The notes beneath the pieces were generated by a model. The model was not told where the DNA came from and did not search any database. It was given only the letters and a program-made list of their open reading frames with translations. A stretch of DNA of 64,000 nt from Candidatus Poseidoniales archaeon (GTDB lineage: Archaea; Thermoplasmatota; Poseidoniia; Poseidoniales; Thalassarchaeaceae): contig DUAE01000033.1 of the NCBI GenBank assembly GCA_012960975.1, positions 1 through 64,000 of the forward strand, given 5' to 3'. Shown piece by piece: positions 45,119-54,786 of this stretch. Every line of letters begins with the position of its first letter. Within the stretch, counting starts at the first letter, position 1. The translations under genes were made by a program, and so were the position numbers.

Positions 45119-45750
45119 ATTTTTCCCGAACACAAATCATCGATAATTTGAGGATATAATTTGTGTTCGATAATTTTGATTCGGTTTTGTAAATCACTAA
45201 TCGTATCATTTGGAAGAACCTCTACTGCCTCCGATGCCAAAATTAGGCCTTCATCCACACCTTCATCGACGAGGTGTACTGTGCAACCGCTCACCGTAGC
45301 ACTATCCGCAAGAGCATCTCTGTGGGCGTGGGCACCGGGATATTCGGGGAGTAATGAGGGGTGAATATTGACCAATCGGCCCTTCCATTTTTTTACAAAA
45401 CTTGGAGATAATATTCTCATATAGCCGCTTAAAACAATTAATTCCACATTAAATTCAGCTAATTTAACTTCAATTTTTTCTTCATGAGTTAGGCGCCGGA
45501 GGGATTTATCGGGAATATTAGGCAATCGAATTCCGACAAAAGTTACATCGTTCTGTTCACAATAAATTTGTCCACCAGCATTTGGATCCTCAGAGATTAC
45601 CAATACAGTTTGGTGTGAACGAGGAATTTTAGTTTGAAATTTGAGAAGAGCACTCAATCCAGACCCTCCGCCAGAAATGAACACGGCGATACGCAATGGA
45701 TCAATTTTCGACCCCACCCTTGAGGGGGTGTATGGTAGAGACATGTCCAT
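45109..45750 (-). CDS. purN: Phosphoribosylglycinamide formyltransferase
   Basis: PurN formylates GAR with 10-formyl-THF in purine synthesis. The fold motif AVFISGGGSGLSALL near the N-terminus, the catalytic HPSLLPEYPGAHAHRDAL with Asn in VNIHPS, and the SGCTVHLVDEGVDEGLIL segment with the Asp are clear. The start at 45750 or 45744 (MDMSLP / MSLPYT) avoids a 35-residue N-terminal extension that would overlap the divergent DUF454 gene. This would feed the PurH step encoded at 47839. Confidence 0.93.
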   Translation of the reverse strand: MDMSLPYTPSRVGSKIDPLRIAVFISGGGSGLSALLKFQTKIPRSHQTVLVISEDPNAGGQIYCEQNDVTFVGIRLPNIPDKSLRRLTHEEKIEVKLAEFNVELIVLSGYMRILSPSFVKKWKGRLVNIHPSLLPEYPGAHAHRDALADSATVSGCTVHLVDEGVDEGLILASEAVEVLPNDTISDLQNRIKIIEHKLYPQIIDDLCSGKIQL

Positions 45751-45840
45751 GCGTAATGGGGGAAGTGCTTGAGAATTGGGGGGAAGAAGTAGTCTTGTCC
45801 TTCCACTCAATTTATGTCTGAAAGGCCGCGCGGCTGATTT

Positions 45841-46284
45841 GTGAAAACCTTGCAATCAGTCGATGAAATTATCGGCAAATATGCACGTCAAACCACACCA
45901 TTACGAAGAAAATTATACGTTGGTATTGGGATATTGTTCGTCATTTGTGCTATTATTGGCATTTGGGTTCCAGGTTGGCCAACGGTTTCTTGGATGGTTC
46001 CTGCGGCATACCTTTTCAGTATTTCAGATGAGAAATACTTTCGTTGGTCATTGACCAATAAAATGTTTGGAGCGAAATTGACTGAGTATTATGCAAATGG
46101 GAAATCACTTCCTAAACATGCGAAAAGAGGGATAATCAGCCTCATCACATTAATGTCAGCATTTTCAATCTACATCACTGATATTAGTGGAGACCCAGGC
46201 TATGGTCAGGTGACAATTGCAGTAATATGGGTCGTGGGGATTTGGTGGTTGGTGAGAATGGTTCCTACTCGTCACGATGATTAG
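45841..46284 (+). CDS. DUF454 (YbaN-like) membrane protein
   Basis: The 147-residue protein has four hydrophobic segments. The segment GIWVPGWPTVSWMVPAAYLFSISDEKYFRW matches the DUF454 core, where a Pro-Gly-x-Pro-Thr turn precedes a charged loop, and KHAKRG follows. The start is a GTG at 45841. Function of DUF454 is not established. It is divergent from purN. Confidence 0.75.
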   Translation: MKTLQSVDEIIGKYARQTTPLRRKLYVGIGILFVICAIIGIWVPGWPTVSWMVPAAYLFSISDEKYFRWSLTNKMFGAKLTEYYANGKSLPKHAKRGIISLITLMSAFSIYITDISGDPGYGQVTIAVIWVVGIWWLVRMVPTRHDD

Positions 46285-46351
46285 TGTAGACCCTGACTAA
46301 TCTGCCCATACTAAATACGAACGGTCGGCGCAGCGCGAATGAGGTACTGCA

Positions 46352-47845
46352 ATGGTTACGTTCTACGACCTAGGAATTGGTTCATCTTTAGTGCGTGCGC
46401 TAAATCGCGAAGGCATTACCGAACCTTTTGAAGTTCAATGCGAAGTCATTCCTGATGCTTTGCTCGGAAGAGATGTTTGCTGTCGAGCACCGACAGGGTC
46501 TGGAAAAACTTTGGCATTCGGATTACCGATGCTTGCGCGAATGACGCAGGCCGAATCAAAGCGCCCTACTGCACTGATATTAACACCCACTCGTGAGCTT
46601 GCTGAACAGATTCGTAAAGTGTTAAATCCACTCGCTAAATCAATCGATCTTGAAACTCTTTCAGTATATGGTGGTACATCTTATGGAAAACAATTCCGTG
46701 CTCTTGAAAACGGTGTTGATATTCTCGTTGCCTGCCCGGGCCGTCTCCTCGACCTGTTAGGTAGAAACGCCCTCAGCCTCAATGATGTCGAAATTGTTGT
46801 TATTGATGAGGCTGATAGAATGGCAGACATGGGCTTCATGAAGCCTGTTAGTAAAATTCTCGAGGCCTGTGGAAAAGACCGACAAACCGTTTTATTCAGC
46901 GCAACACTTGATGACGAGGTTGCTGTGTTGATCAAAAAATACCTCAAGAAACCTGTTCACATTGGAGTAGGTGCAAAAGAGATCAGCATCGACAGCATGA
47001 AACACGTTTTTTGGAAGACTGACAGGGGTGGAAAAACCACTCTCTCGGCTAATATTGTCAAGCGTTATGGTAGAACAATACTCTTCTGCAGAACTCGCCG
47101 TGGCGTCGAACAGGTCGGAAAGCAAATGAAAGCTGAACGACTCGATTGTTCGACACTTCACGGAGGCTTAAACCAACGACAAAGAGATGCGGCGATGGCT
47201 CGTTTCAAGAATGGAAAATCTTCTGTCCTAATCGCAACAGATGTTGCCGCTAGAGGAATCGATATAGAGGGGGTATCATGTGTTATCCATTTCGACCCAC
47301 CTGAAAACGGCAAGGCGTACAAACATCGAAGCGGAAGAACCGCTAGGGCAGGTGAACGGGGCGTAGTTATTTCATTTGTACAAAAATCTCAACAGAGAGC
47401 GGTTAATCGTATACAGAAAGAAGTCGGCATCAAACGACGCTATACCGAGCCGAATGTTGAGGCGTTGGAAGAGCAAGAAAGCGATCGAAAAGATGAGCCA
47501 AATATTGATAATATTTCTCAAAAAAAGAGTGCGCCGCGCGCCCATAGCTTTGAATGGAAAAATCAGAGAAAAGGGAAAAGCGCCAATCAAAAACGGCCTG
47601 AAAAAAATGGTAGCAGAAACTCACGGAAACGAGGTGGAAATCGCCCCGAGAAAGAAAGACCTTGGGAAAAGAATAAGCGATATAATTCGAAGAAAAAGGC
47701 CAATGCATCAAGTTCTGATAAAAGTGGAAAAAAGAATAAAAAATACTTTGGAAATAGACCACAAAAAGAGGATGCTCCTAAGCATCAGAGAAGAAATAGA
47801 AAGGGTAGGCGCTCCCGAACTGAAAATAAACAACAAAATCAATGA
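46352..47845 (+). CDS. DEAD-box RNA helicase with basic tail
   Basis: A two-domain ATP-dependent RNA helicase. Motif Q (PFEVQCEVIP), I (APTGSGKT), Ia (PTRELAEQ), II (DEAD), III (SAT), IV-VI (ILFCRTRRG, DVAARGIDIEG, HRSGRTARAG) are all seen in the first 365 residues. The last 100 residues are a low-complexity basic tail (Lys, Arg, Asn rich), probably binding RNA. Such proteins assist ribosome assembly or RNA decay. It is convergent with purH with a seven-base overlap at the 3' ends. Confidence 0.95.
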   Translation: MVTFYDLGIGSSLVRALNREGITEPFEVQCEVIPDALLGRDVCCRAPTGSGKTLAFGLPMLARMTQAESKRPTALILTPTRELAEQIRKVLNPLAKSIDLETLSVYGGTSYGKQFRALENGVDILVACPGRLLDLLGRNALSLNDVEIVVIDEADRMADMGFMKPVSKILEACGKDRQTVLFSATLDDEVAVLIKKYLKKPVHIGVGAKEISIDSMKHVFWKTDRGGKTTLSANIVKRYGRTILFCRTRRGVEQVGKQMKAERLDCSTLHGGLNQRQRDAAMARFKNGKSSVLIATDVAARGIDIEGVSCVIHFDPPENGKAYKHRSGRTARAGERGVVISFVQKSQQRAVNRIQKEVGIKRRYTEPNVEALEEQESDRKDEPNIDNISQKKSAPRAHSFEWKNQRKGKSANQKRPEKNGSRNSRKRGGNRPEKERPWEKNKRYNSKKKANASSSDKSGKKNKKYFGNRPQKEDAPKHQRRNRKGRRSRTENKQQNQ

Positions 47846-49431
47846 AGGAAAAGTCGCTGTCCAGTAAACAACATCGACATCTTATGTTCGTCGGCGGCAT
47901 CAATACATTCCTGATCTCTCATCGAACCTCCTGGTTGAACAACTGTAGTAACGCCGATTTCGTGTGCGGTATCTATACCGTCACGGAATGGAAAAAATGC
48001 GTCTGAAACCATCATCGAGCCGATTGCCCTATTGCCTGCACGCCGAGCAGCGATTCTAACCGCCTCGACTCGACTCGTTTGACCGGGTCCAATTCCTACC
48101 GTCGCAAAACCAGTTTCAGACTGGGAGACGAGAACGATAGAATTGGATTTTACCTCAGAGAGTACAGTTGATCCAAAACTGGCTAAAGCAACAAGATTTG
48201 CATCGGTTTTTATTTGTGTAACACATTTTACCGAATCCCAATCAATACTCGGCGGGCCTTGAATTTGAGCCACCCAACCACCATCAATTTGACGTATTCT
48301 AACCTCATCTTCACGTGGTAAGAATTTTGGAATTGTTAACATTCTTCTATTCTTTTTCAACGAGAGGATTTCAAGGGCTTCATCATCGAAACCGGGTGCA
48401 ATGATGCACTCGAGAAAGTGACTACCGATGGCTTCCGCTGTGGCTTTTTCAACGATACTTGTGAATGCTATAACGCAACCAAAAGCAGATTCAGGATCGC
48501 TTGCTAAAGCATTATTCCAAGCTCCAACCTGGGTCGAATCGACTGCGGCCCCACACGGATTTGAGTGTTTGATTACCACGCATGCATGGCTACGTTCGTG
48601 ATTCAAGTCCAGCAATAATCCGCGAGCAATTCGCAACGCCCCGTCTAAGTCAAGATAATTATTGAAGGATAATTCCTTGCCGCCGTGTTGAACGGCTGAA
48701 GCTAAACCTTTGGAGCCGCTTGAAGATGAAGCGGGATAAAACGCAGCGGGTTGATGTGGATTCTCACCATATCTTAATTCGGTTCCGAGCTCACTCGCAA
48801 CATGTATTCGGTTTGGGACATCCCCCCCGATAAATCTGGATTCTAGCTCATTACTTACTGCCGTGTCATATGCGGCGGTGCATTGGTAGGCTGCAAGAGC
48901 GAGGGTTCGGCGTGTGTCGAGATCTATAGCGGACGGTTTTCCATCTGCTGAAGAAAGGGCTTCAATGATATTGTCGTATTGTTCAGAATTAGTCAAAACC
49001 AAACAGTCTTTGTGATTTTTTGCTGCACTTCGTATCATCGTAGGTCCACCAATATCAATCATTTCGATTAATTCGGCAAGTTCGGCTGGCGGATCTTTTG
49101 CAGCAACATCTTCGAAAGGATAGAGGTTAACACAGACCAAATCAATGGTTCCGTAACCTAATTGTGCGAGTGTTTCCATATCATCTGCTCGCTCTCGGCG
49201 CACCAAAATTCCTCCATGTACTGCCGGATGAAGGGTTTTTACTCGACCGTCGAAGCATTCAGGGTGACCGGTTGCATCACTTACATCGATGACTTCGATG
49301 CCTGATTCACGCAATTTTCGACTTGTTCCACCAGTGGAAAGAATTTTCCAGCCCATGTTCGATAATGATTTTGCGAGTTCGACAATTCCATCTTTGTGGA
49401 AGACGCTGAGCAAGGCGCGGGGTGCTGCCAT
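47839..49431 (-). CDS. purH: Bifunctional PurH (AICAR transformylase/IMP cyclohydrolase)
   Basis: PurH performs the last two steps of IMP synthesis. The N-terminal IMP cyclohydrolase (MGS fold) has LLSVFHKDGIVELAKSL, GWKILSTGGTSRKL and DGRVKTLHPAVHGGIL. The C-terminal AICAR transformylase has the KHSNPCGAAV catalytic segment. The ATG at 49431 (MAAPRALLSV) is the best start; starts at 49449 and 49482 add N-terminal residues, and the last overlaps the thermosome stop. Most archaea use PurP/PurO instead, so this bacterial-type PurH is notable. PurN at 45109 is consistent with it. Confidence 0.95.
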   Translation of the reverse strand: MAAPRALLSVFHKDGIVELAKSLSNMGWKILSTGGTSRKLRESGIEVIDVSDATGHPECFDGRVKTLHPAVHGGILVRRERADDMETLAQLGYGTIDLVCVNLYPFEDVAAKDPPAELAELIEMIDIGGPTMIRSAAKNHKDCLVLTNSEQYDNIIEALSSADGKPSAIDLDTRRTLALAAYQCTAAYDTAVSNELESRFIGGDVPNRIHVASELGTELRYGENPHQPAAFYPASSSSGSKGLASAVQHGGKELSFNNYLDLDGALRIARGLLLDLNHERSHACVVIKHSNPCGAAVDSTQVGAWNNALASDPESAFGCVIAFTSIVEKATAEAIGSHFLECIIAPGFDDEALEILSLKKNRRMLTIPKFLPREDEVRIRQIDGGWVAQIQGPPSIDWDSVKCVTQIKTDANLVALASFGSTVLSEVKSNSIVLVSQSETGFATVGIGPGQTSRVEAVRIAARRAGNRAIGSMMVSDAFFPFRDGIDTAHEIGVTTVVQPGGSMRDQECIDAADEHKMSMLFTGQRLFLH

Positions 49432-49478
49432 AACACGACGTAGCGGCATGCGGTTTGAAGAGTTCGTTATCGATGGTT

Positions 49479-51050
49479 TCAATCGCCGCGAGCAGATATT
49501 ACCTGATCTATTCTCAACATACTAATTGCTGTCTCGGTTGCAGATTGCAAAGATTCCTCAATTACCGAAAAAGGATGCCACACACCGATTACTTCGCCAA
49601 CATTGCCGTCGATGGTAATGCCTTGAAACGTCGAATTGCTATTTGTTGCCGATCTAAGTTCGAGTATGCGATCGAGCGGCTCGCCACCTGAGTTTTCTAC
49701 GAGGGTGGCGGGAATGGTCTCGAGAGCGCGGGAGAAAGCATCCATTGCAAGACGTCCTCGACCCGGTTCACTTTCACTCGCATTACGTATCGCCTGAGCG
49801 ATTCGAGCATGAATTGCACCTGCTCCAGGCAAGACTGCGTCTTCATCTAGCGCTCCCGAAGTGGCTCGCAGTCCGTCGTGTAAGCCACGAATTATTTCAT
49901 CGGTACCTAAATCTCCCGAGCCCCCAACCTCTATAGTTAGAACTCGTGGATTTGTACAATTATCAATACGAATAATATCCTCAACCATGTCGCTGGCTTC
50001 ACGGCGTTCCCAAGCTAAGGAACCACAATTTCCCAAGTCTGATGGTTGAATATCCATTACTGAGTCGAGTAAATTTGCTCCAGTAGCATCCGCTGAGTTG
50101 TTGACTTCTGATGAGTCCAATTCACCAATTGCAAGAATTTTTGAATCGGCTAATCGATGGAGAATATCCCTGTCTATTTCGCCGCCACAAAGAATAATAT
50201 TTGTTCCACTAGCGATTATCATATCTGCAATATCTCTCTTCCTATCGTGCTCAGCATCAACAAAAGCATCGAGTTGATCTGCTGAGCTAATCTGAATTTC
50301 AGCATCACGTGACATTTTACGAATTTTCAAATCACCAGAAATAACAGCGACTTTTGCGTCGACCAATTTGTTTGGTAAATTGTCCATCAAAACTCGTCGG
50401 CGAAAAGCAACACCCCTAATAAGACGAGATTCGCTCAGACTGGCGGAATTAGATTTGAACATAGCGACATGTTCAGCGTGAGGGGTTTTACGAGATTTGG
50501 AAAGAATCGTTAAGGCCTCGACAATCAATTCTGAAAAATGGTCGAGTGCTCCCTCGGCTGCCTTTCCTGTAAGAGTGGTTTGAGCAACGCCGAGCAAGCG
50601 CTCGGAAGATGCGTTTTGCTTGTCTTTTTCCATTTGTTCACAAGCTATTTGGAAGGATTTACGGTAACCGCTGACAAGGGTAAGGGGGTGTAGACCTTTT
50701 CGCAGTAATGTGTTTGCTTCTTGAAGAAGCGAGCCGCAGAGTAACATTGTTGTCGTCACACCATCACCACAATTTTCCTCTTGTGAATTCGCCATAGCCA
50801 CCATCATTTTTGCCGCAGGATGTTTGACCAACAACTCCGCCACAATCTTCGCGCCGTCATTGGTAACAGCAGTATTTCCATCGGTTTTGTAGAGCATTTT
50901 GTCTAGACCACGCGGACCAAAAGTTGGCTTCAACAAATCCGCAAAAACACGAGCGGCGGTAATTAATTTCTCTTGCACGTCCGTGCCGCTCGTTACCGAG
51001 GTTTGCTCGGGTACAATTACCACTTGTGGCCTACCTGCACCCTCGCTCAT
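49479..51050 (-). CDS. ths: Divergent thermosome (group II chaperonin) subunit
   Basis: Group II chaperonin with the LKPTFGPRGLDKML equatorial start, TNDGAKIVAELLV, and the ENCGDGVTTTMLL ATPase motif, where the conserved GDGTT reads GDGVTT. The usual VVPGGGA motif reads VLPGAGA. The C-terminal tail lacks the GGM repeats of classic thermosomes. The protein has the normal length, 523 aa. These changes suggest a diverged paralogue or a fast-evolving lineage. ATPase Asp residues remain. It is upstream of purH on the same strand and divergent from the secreted protein gene at 51159. Confidence 0.9.
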   Translation of the reverse strand: MSEGAGRPQVVIVPEQTSVTSGTDVQEKLITAARVFADLLKPTFGPRGLDKMLYKTDGNTAVTNDGAKIVAELLVKHPAAKMMVAMANSQEENCGDGVTTTMLLCGSLLQEANTLLRKGLHPLTLVSGYRKSFQIACEQMEKDKQNASSERLLGVAQTTLTGKAAEGALDHFSELIVEALTILSKSRKTPHAEHVAMFKSNSASLSESRLIRGVAFRRRVLMDNLPNKLVDAKVAVISGDLKIRKMSRDAEIQISSADQLDAFVDAEHDRKRDIADMIIASGTNIILCGGEIDRDILHRLADSKILAIGELDSSEVNNSADATGANLLDSVMDIQPSDLGNCGSLAWERREASDMVEDIIRIDNCTNPRVLTIEVGGSGDLGTDEIIRGLHDGLRATSGALDEDAVLPGAGAIHARIAQAIRNASESEPGRGRLAMDAFSRALETIPATLVENSGGEPLDRILELRSATNSNSTFQGITIDGNVGEVIGVWHPFSVIEESLQSATETAISMLRIDQVISARGD

Positions 51051-51158
51051 TAAAGCGTTCGAGCCAAAGGGCCGTCATGAATCCTTTGAGTCGGAAAATT
51101 CGCATTTTTTCACACTCGGTAGGAGAAATGCTATCCCGCAAACGCCGAGGCGAGAAGC

Positions 51159-52115
51159 ATGAAGGGGGGTGTATTGATGGTAGCAATGTGTCTTTTCATG
51201 GTTGGTTTCAGCCCAATTTATTTACAGGCCTCGGCCCAACCGGCAATAATTCCTGAAATTACTTTAGAATGTTTAGAAGATTCTGTCGAAATTGGAATTG
51301 ACGCCGCATTCGTGACATGTGAAATTGAAAATCCCACTCAATATGTAGAAAAAATCGAACTGACATCAGAATCTGATATTAATTTGGCTCATCCCGAAGA
51401 AATCACTTTGGGTGCAGGAGACTCACAGCAATTCATGGTTGCAATAGATAGTTCTAGTGCGTCAATTTTTGGAGATTATGAAGCAAATATTTCAGCAAAG
51501 GTTGTTGAAGCCAATGATATCGCAGTCAGTTTAATTACATCTACTGAAAGTGACTCGTTCATCATTACAATTGCTGAAACATTGGATTGCGAAGTCACCA
51601 TGGGGCAAGGAGGCGGGGCGATTGAAGCGGGAGAAATTGTCATCTTCTCTGCAACCTACCGATGTGATGGAAACCGTGACGGTGTGAAGGTTATTGCTCA
51701 TCTTGAGCTTTTTGAGCACGGTGGGAATTCCCCTCATTGGCCGGCAGGTTTTATCGATAAATCGCCACCTTGTGATTTAACCATAAACAATGGCGATGGG
51801 GTTGCTTCTTGCCAATTCACACTTGAGACGCCGGATGAAATTTATTCAGAATGGAAAGGGTGCATGATAATCCTTGACAACACCGTCCGTACCGCAGATA
51901 CTTGTAATCAAAACACCAAATTACAACTAACCGTGAAACCAAAATCCACCGGACTGGGGATTGAACTCGGGGGCAATAATTCCATTATTGATCAATTAGG
52001 ACTGACCAAAGAACAATTGCCTATTATTGGTGGCGGTATAGGATTGCTCGTAATCATCATCATTGGATTGGTTATTTCCCGCCGAAAAAACCGTGATTAT
52101 GAACATGAACAGTGA
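51159..52115 (+). CDS. Secreted/anchored surface protein of unknown function
   Basis: A hydrophobic signal peptide (about residues 5-27) is followed by extracellular beta-rich sequence with paired Cys residues (TLECLED, CEIEN, CEVTM, CDGNRDG) that looks like an immunoglobulin/COG1470-like repeat. A C-terminal transmembrane helix (IIGGGIGLLVIIIIGLVI) and a short basic tail follow. The two ends indicate a type I surface protein. No family is recognised with confidence. It is convergent with the small membrane protein at 52128. Confidence 0.65.
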   Translation: MKGGVLMVAMCLFMVGFSPIYLQASAQPAIIPEITLECLEDSVEIGIDAAFVTCEIENPTQYVEKIELTSESDINLAHPEEITLGAGDSQQFMVAIDSSSASIFGDYEANISAKVVEANDIAVSLITSTESDSFIITIAETLDCEVTMGQGGGAIEAGEIVIFSATYRCDGNRDGVKVIAHLELFEHGGNSPHWPAGFIDKSPPCDLTINNGDGVASCQFTLETPDEIYSEWKGCMIILDNTVRTADTCNQNTKLQLTVKPKSTGLGIELGGNNSIIDQLGLTKEQLPIIGGGIGLLVIIIIGLVISRRKNRDYEHEQ

Positions 52116-52127
52116 TGTCTAAGCGCC

Positions 52128-52454
52128 TTATCCAAGCACGAGAATGTGCCAACGAATTAGGATTGAAGATACGGCTGCAAGTCCAATAGATTCGTTTGTC
52201 GGGAACCCGAAAGTGTTTGTGAAAATGTAGTACTGAACGGCAGTTAATACAATGAAAATAGCGATAGACTTGAGAGTTGATGCATCCCAAGGAGATTGGG
52301 AAATAATATGTTGGCGATTATTGAAAATTTTGTACGTAAGGCACACTAGACCGAGGACGATTAAGTGTCCAACCAACCAACCAAGGCTACTTCCAAATGC
52401 ACTAACAATCATATCTTGAAAACCACATAGAACAAATGATGCTATGTCAATCAT
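52128..52454 (-). CDS. Small membrane protein
   Basis: A 108-residue protein with three or four hydrophobic helices and an NNRQHIIS loop vaguely like the GtrA family's N-R-x-W-V-F region. No confident family. It is divergent from the glycosyltransferase at 52578, across about 120 AT-rich bases. Confidence 0.55.
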   Translation of the reverse strand: MIDIASFVLCGFQDMIVSAFGSSLGWLVGHLIVLGLVCLTYKIFNNRQHIISQSPWDASTLKSIAIFIVLTAVQYYIFTNTFGFPTNESIGLAAVSSILIRWHILVLG

Positions 52455-52577
52455 GAACTCTCGACTGTCTTCAAGTTCTTCAATACACTCAATTCAATCA
52501 TTGCCTCAAATATTATATTTTGAATTCGAAAAAAATACCTGATATTATAGGGAAATGGGGAACCGATATGCCTTAGC

Positions 52578-53843
52578 GTGTCATCTCTACGAAACCTTGT
52601 GAGTGATTTGCGGCCAAAGCTACTCGTTGTCAAAGCGGCAATGGATGTAAATGGCGGAGCGGCCAGAGATTTACTCCGAAATTTACCTGAAATCTCAAAA
52701 CATTTCCACGTTAAATTTGCTTGCTTGAACATCCTTGATTCACAAAAATCATTTCTTCAAAAACAAGGCATTACTGTTTTTGTCCCTGAAGAGCAATGGA
52801 TCGCGAAAGGCGGCCTATTCAATGAAATAACTGCGGGGCAAGAACGCAGTTCCGCTAAGGCTTGGCGAGACAGTCCCTCGATTGACGATGCAATAGGATG
52901 GGCCGACATCATACATTTAACCGGAGGAAATGGTTCAATGGAATTTACACAACTTGTGCCTAAAACTAAGCCAATGCATTTGCATTTTTTAGAATCAAAA
53001 CCTGGACTGCATGATGATATCAGCCACCTTAAACCGGATGGGGGCGGACGTTGGAAGCCGCCTCTAATGCATTTATTACAAATTTACCAACGGAAGAAAG
53101 TCGAGGATTCTTTTTCTTTATTCAAAAATAATTCTCGATGGGAGATTTCTGCGAATTCGAAATTTTCTGCAGCTAATTTATTAAGAATTTATCAAATCAG
53201 GGGAGATATTATCTACCCCTCTGTGGATCTTTCTGAATTTTCTAGGAATTACTCCGACAGTGAAATTCTTGCTTTTAACGAGTTAAATTTGCCACCGAGT
53301 GGCTCATATCTAGTCACGGTCGGTAGAATTTCTCGCTTCAAAGGAATTTATGAAGCCGTTGAGCATATCAGAAATTCTGGGCTCGCACTAGTTGTCATCG
53401 GCGGGGGAAATAGCAGAGAAAATGAATCATTAATATCATTTGGAAAAAAAATAGGAGTAAATATTAATGTTCTTTCAGATCTTGATTCTGAAGCCATGCG
53501 CGCAGTTCTAAGGAATTCTGTCGCAGTTATTGGACTAGCTCACGGAGAAGCGTTTGGATTAACTCCCATCGAAGCAATGGCGATTGGTATACCGCCGATT
53601 TTTGTCAATGAGGGGGGTTATCGGGAAACAATAATTGATGGGGAAAATGGTCGGCTAATTTCACGTCACGATCTGAGCGAATGGAAGGAAGCGTTTGAAC
53701 AAGCACAAGATATTGAAATTCGATCTCGGTGGTCAAATTCAGGCCTACAGAGGATTGCTAAATTAGGATTAAGTCCCGAAAATCATGCTGTAAAATTACA
53801 ATCCAAGTTAAATTCCATGCTTTCGATGGAGGAGTCCCCTTGA
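52578..53843 (+). CDS. GT4 family glycosyltransferase
   Basis: A retaining glycosyltransferase with GT-B fold. The C-terminal half shows YLVTVGRISRFKGIYEAV, then AHGEAFGLTPIEAMAIGIPPIFVNEGG, including the E-x7-E motif (EAFGLTPIE) and NGRLIS. The first half is less conserved. Start is a GTG at 52578. Substrates, probably a sugar on lipid or surface glycan, are unknown. It is followed by an APH-type kinase with a four-base overlap, suggesting a linked pathway. Confidence 0.85.
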   Translation: MSSLRNLVSDLRPKLLVVKAAMDVNGGAARDLLRNLPEISKHFHVKFACLNILDSQKSFLQKQGITVFVPEEQWIAKGGLFNEITAGQERSSAKAWRDSPSIDDAIGWADIIHLTGGNGSMEFTQLVPKTKPMHLHFLESKPGLHDDISHLKPDGGGRWKPPLMHLLQIYQRKKVEDSFSLFKNNSRWEISANSKFSAANLLRIYQIRGDIIYPSVDLSEFSRNYSDSEILAFNELNLPPSGSYLVTVGRISRFKGIYEAVEHIRNSGLALVVIGGGNSRENESLISFGKKIGVNINVLSDLDSEAMRAVLRNSVAVIGLAHGEAFGLTPIEAMAIGIPPIFVNEGGYRETIIDGENGRLISRHDLSEWKEAFEQAQDIEIRSRWSNSGLQRIAKLGLSPENHAVKLQSKLNSMLSMEESP

Positions 53844-54775
53844 TTGATGAAATAATTAATCTAGAAAAGGTTGGAGAACTTCTTGAATTGGCCGATTATC
53901 CTGCATTATCAAAAATTGAGGTTCTTTCCGGTGGCTGGGCAAATTCAAATTATCTATTAACATGCGACGATGAAACAAAAGTCGTACTGAAAATTTGGCG
54001 AGAAAGAAGCCCTGATGCGGTTCAAAAAATGAATTCAAGCATAGAATGGATTGCAAAACACGGGGTATCCACTCCCATCCCACTCAAATTGAAAAATAAT
54101 GAAAACATGATCGTAGTCGATGGTTTTGCTTGGATTCTGATTCCATTTATCAATGCTCCATGGATCTCACAAGATATTGCTTCATTAAAATCACTCGGCA
54201 TTGCCATTGCTGGCCTTCACGGCGTCCCTAATGCAGGACATTTTGGGACTTATTATACGATGGGAGTCGATATATGGCCGGAGCTTTTTGAACGCGCTGA
54301 ATCTGAAAAAAAATGGTCGCCGTTCCTAAGAATGTTAGAAGAAGAATTTATCAAAAAAGATAATAATATCCCATTGAATTTACCCAAAGGCGTAATTCAT
54401 GGCGATCTATTTCAAGACAATATCTTAGGGCACCCAGGAGAAGTTTTAGCGATTCTTGATTTTGAGGATATTTGTTATAATATACTGGCAATTGATTTGG
54501 TAGTAGCGTTTATCGGATGCTGTTGGATTGATGAAAAACCAGTAAAAGAGTTATGGTCTTCACTATTATCTGGCTATGAATCAGTACGCCCTCTCTCGTC
54601 AGAAGAAAGAGCTGCCTTGCCTGAATTATACCGGTACGCCAGCCTTTCGGTCGCTGCTTGGCGTTATCGAAAATTTGTCTTAGATGAAGAAGATTCGGAA
54701 CATGCTGAGAGATATTTATTGATGATGAAAAGATTGGAAGAACCTGTTGGGTTTCTGACTGAATATCAAAAATAA
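53840..54775 (+). CDS. APH/ChoK-type phosphotransferase
   Basis: A protein kinase-like fold phosphotransferase. The catalytic loop VIHGDLFQDNIL and the metal-binding DFED are present, with an N-terminal LSGGWANSNYLL and a Lys in VVLKIWRE for ATP. Relatives phosphorylate homoserine, choline, aminoglycosides or sugars; the overall pattern is close to homoserine kinase II-like proteins. The start TTG overlaps the GT4 stop by four bases, so they are cotranscribed and the substrate may be glycan-related. Substrate unassigned. Confidence 0.8.
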   Translation: MIDEIINLEKVGELLELADYPALSKIEVLSGGWANSNYLLTCDDETKVVLKIWRERSPDAVQKMNSSIEWIAKHGVSTPIPLKLKNNENMIVVDGFAWILIPFINAPWISQDIASLKSLGIAIAGLHGVPNAGHFGTYYTMGVDIWPELFERAESEKKWSPFLRMLEEEFIKKDNNIPLNLPKGVIHGDLFQDNILGHPGEVLAILDFEDICYNILAIDLVVAFIGCCWIDEKPVKELWSSLLSGYESVRPLSSEERAALPELYRYASLSVAAWRYRKFVLDEEDSEHAERYLLMMKRLEEPVGFLTEYQK

Positions 54776-54786
54776 AGGAGAAAAGT

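Noticed and set aside
47376..47867. Alternative-frame open stretch over the basic tail of the DEAD-box helicase
   Set aside because: It overlaps the low-complexity AAA/AGA-rich tail in another frame, a common shadow.
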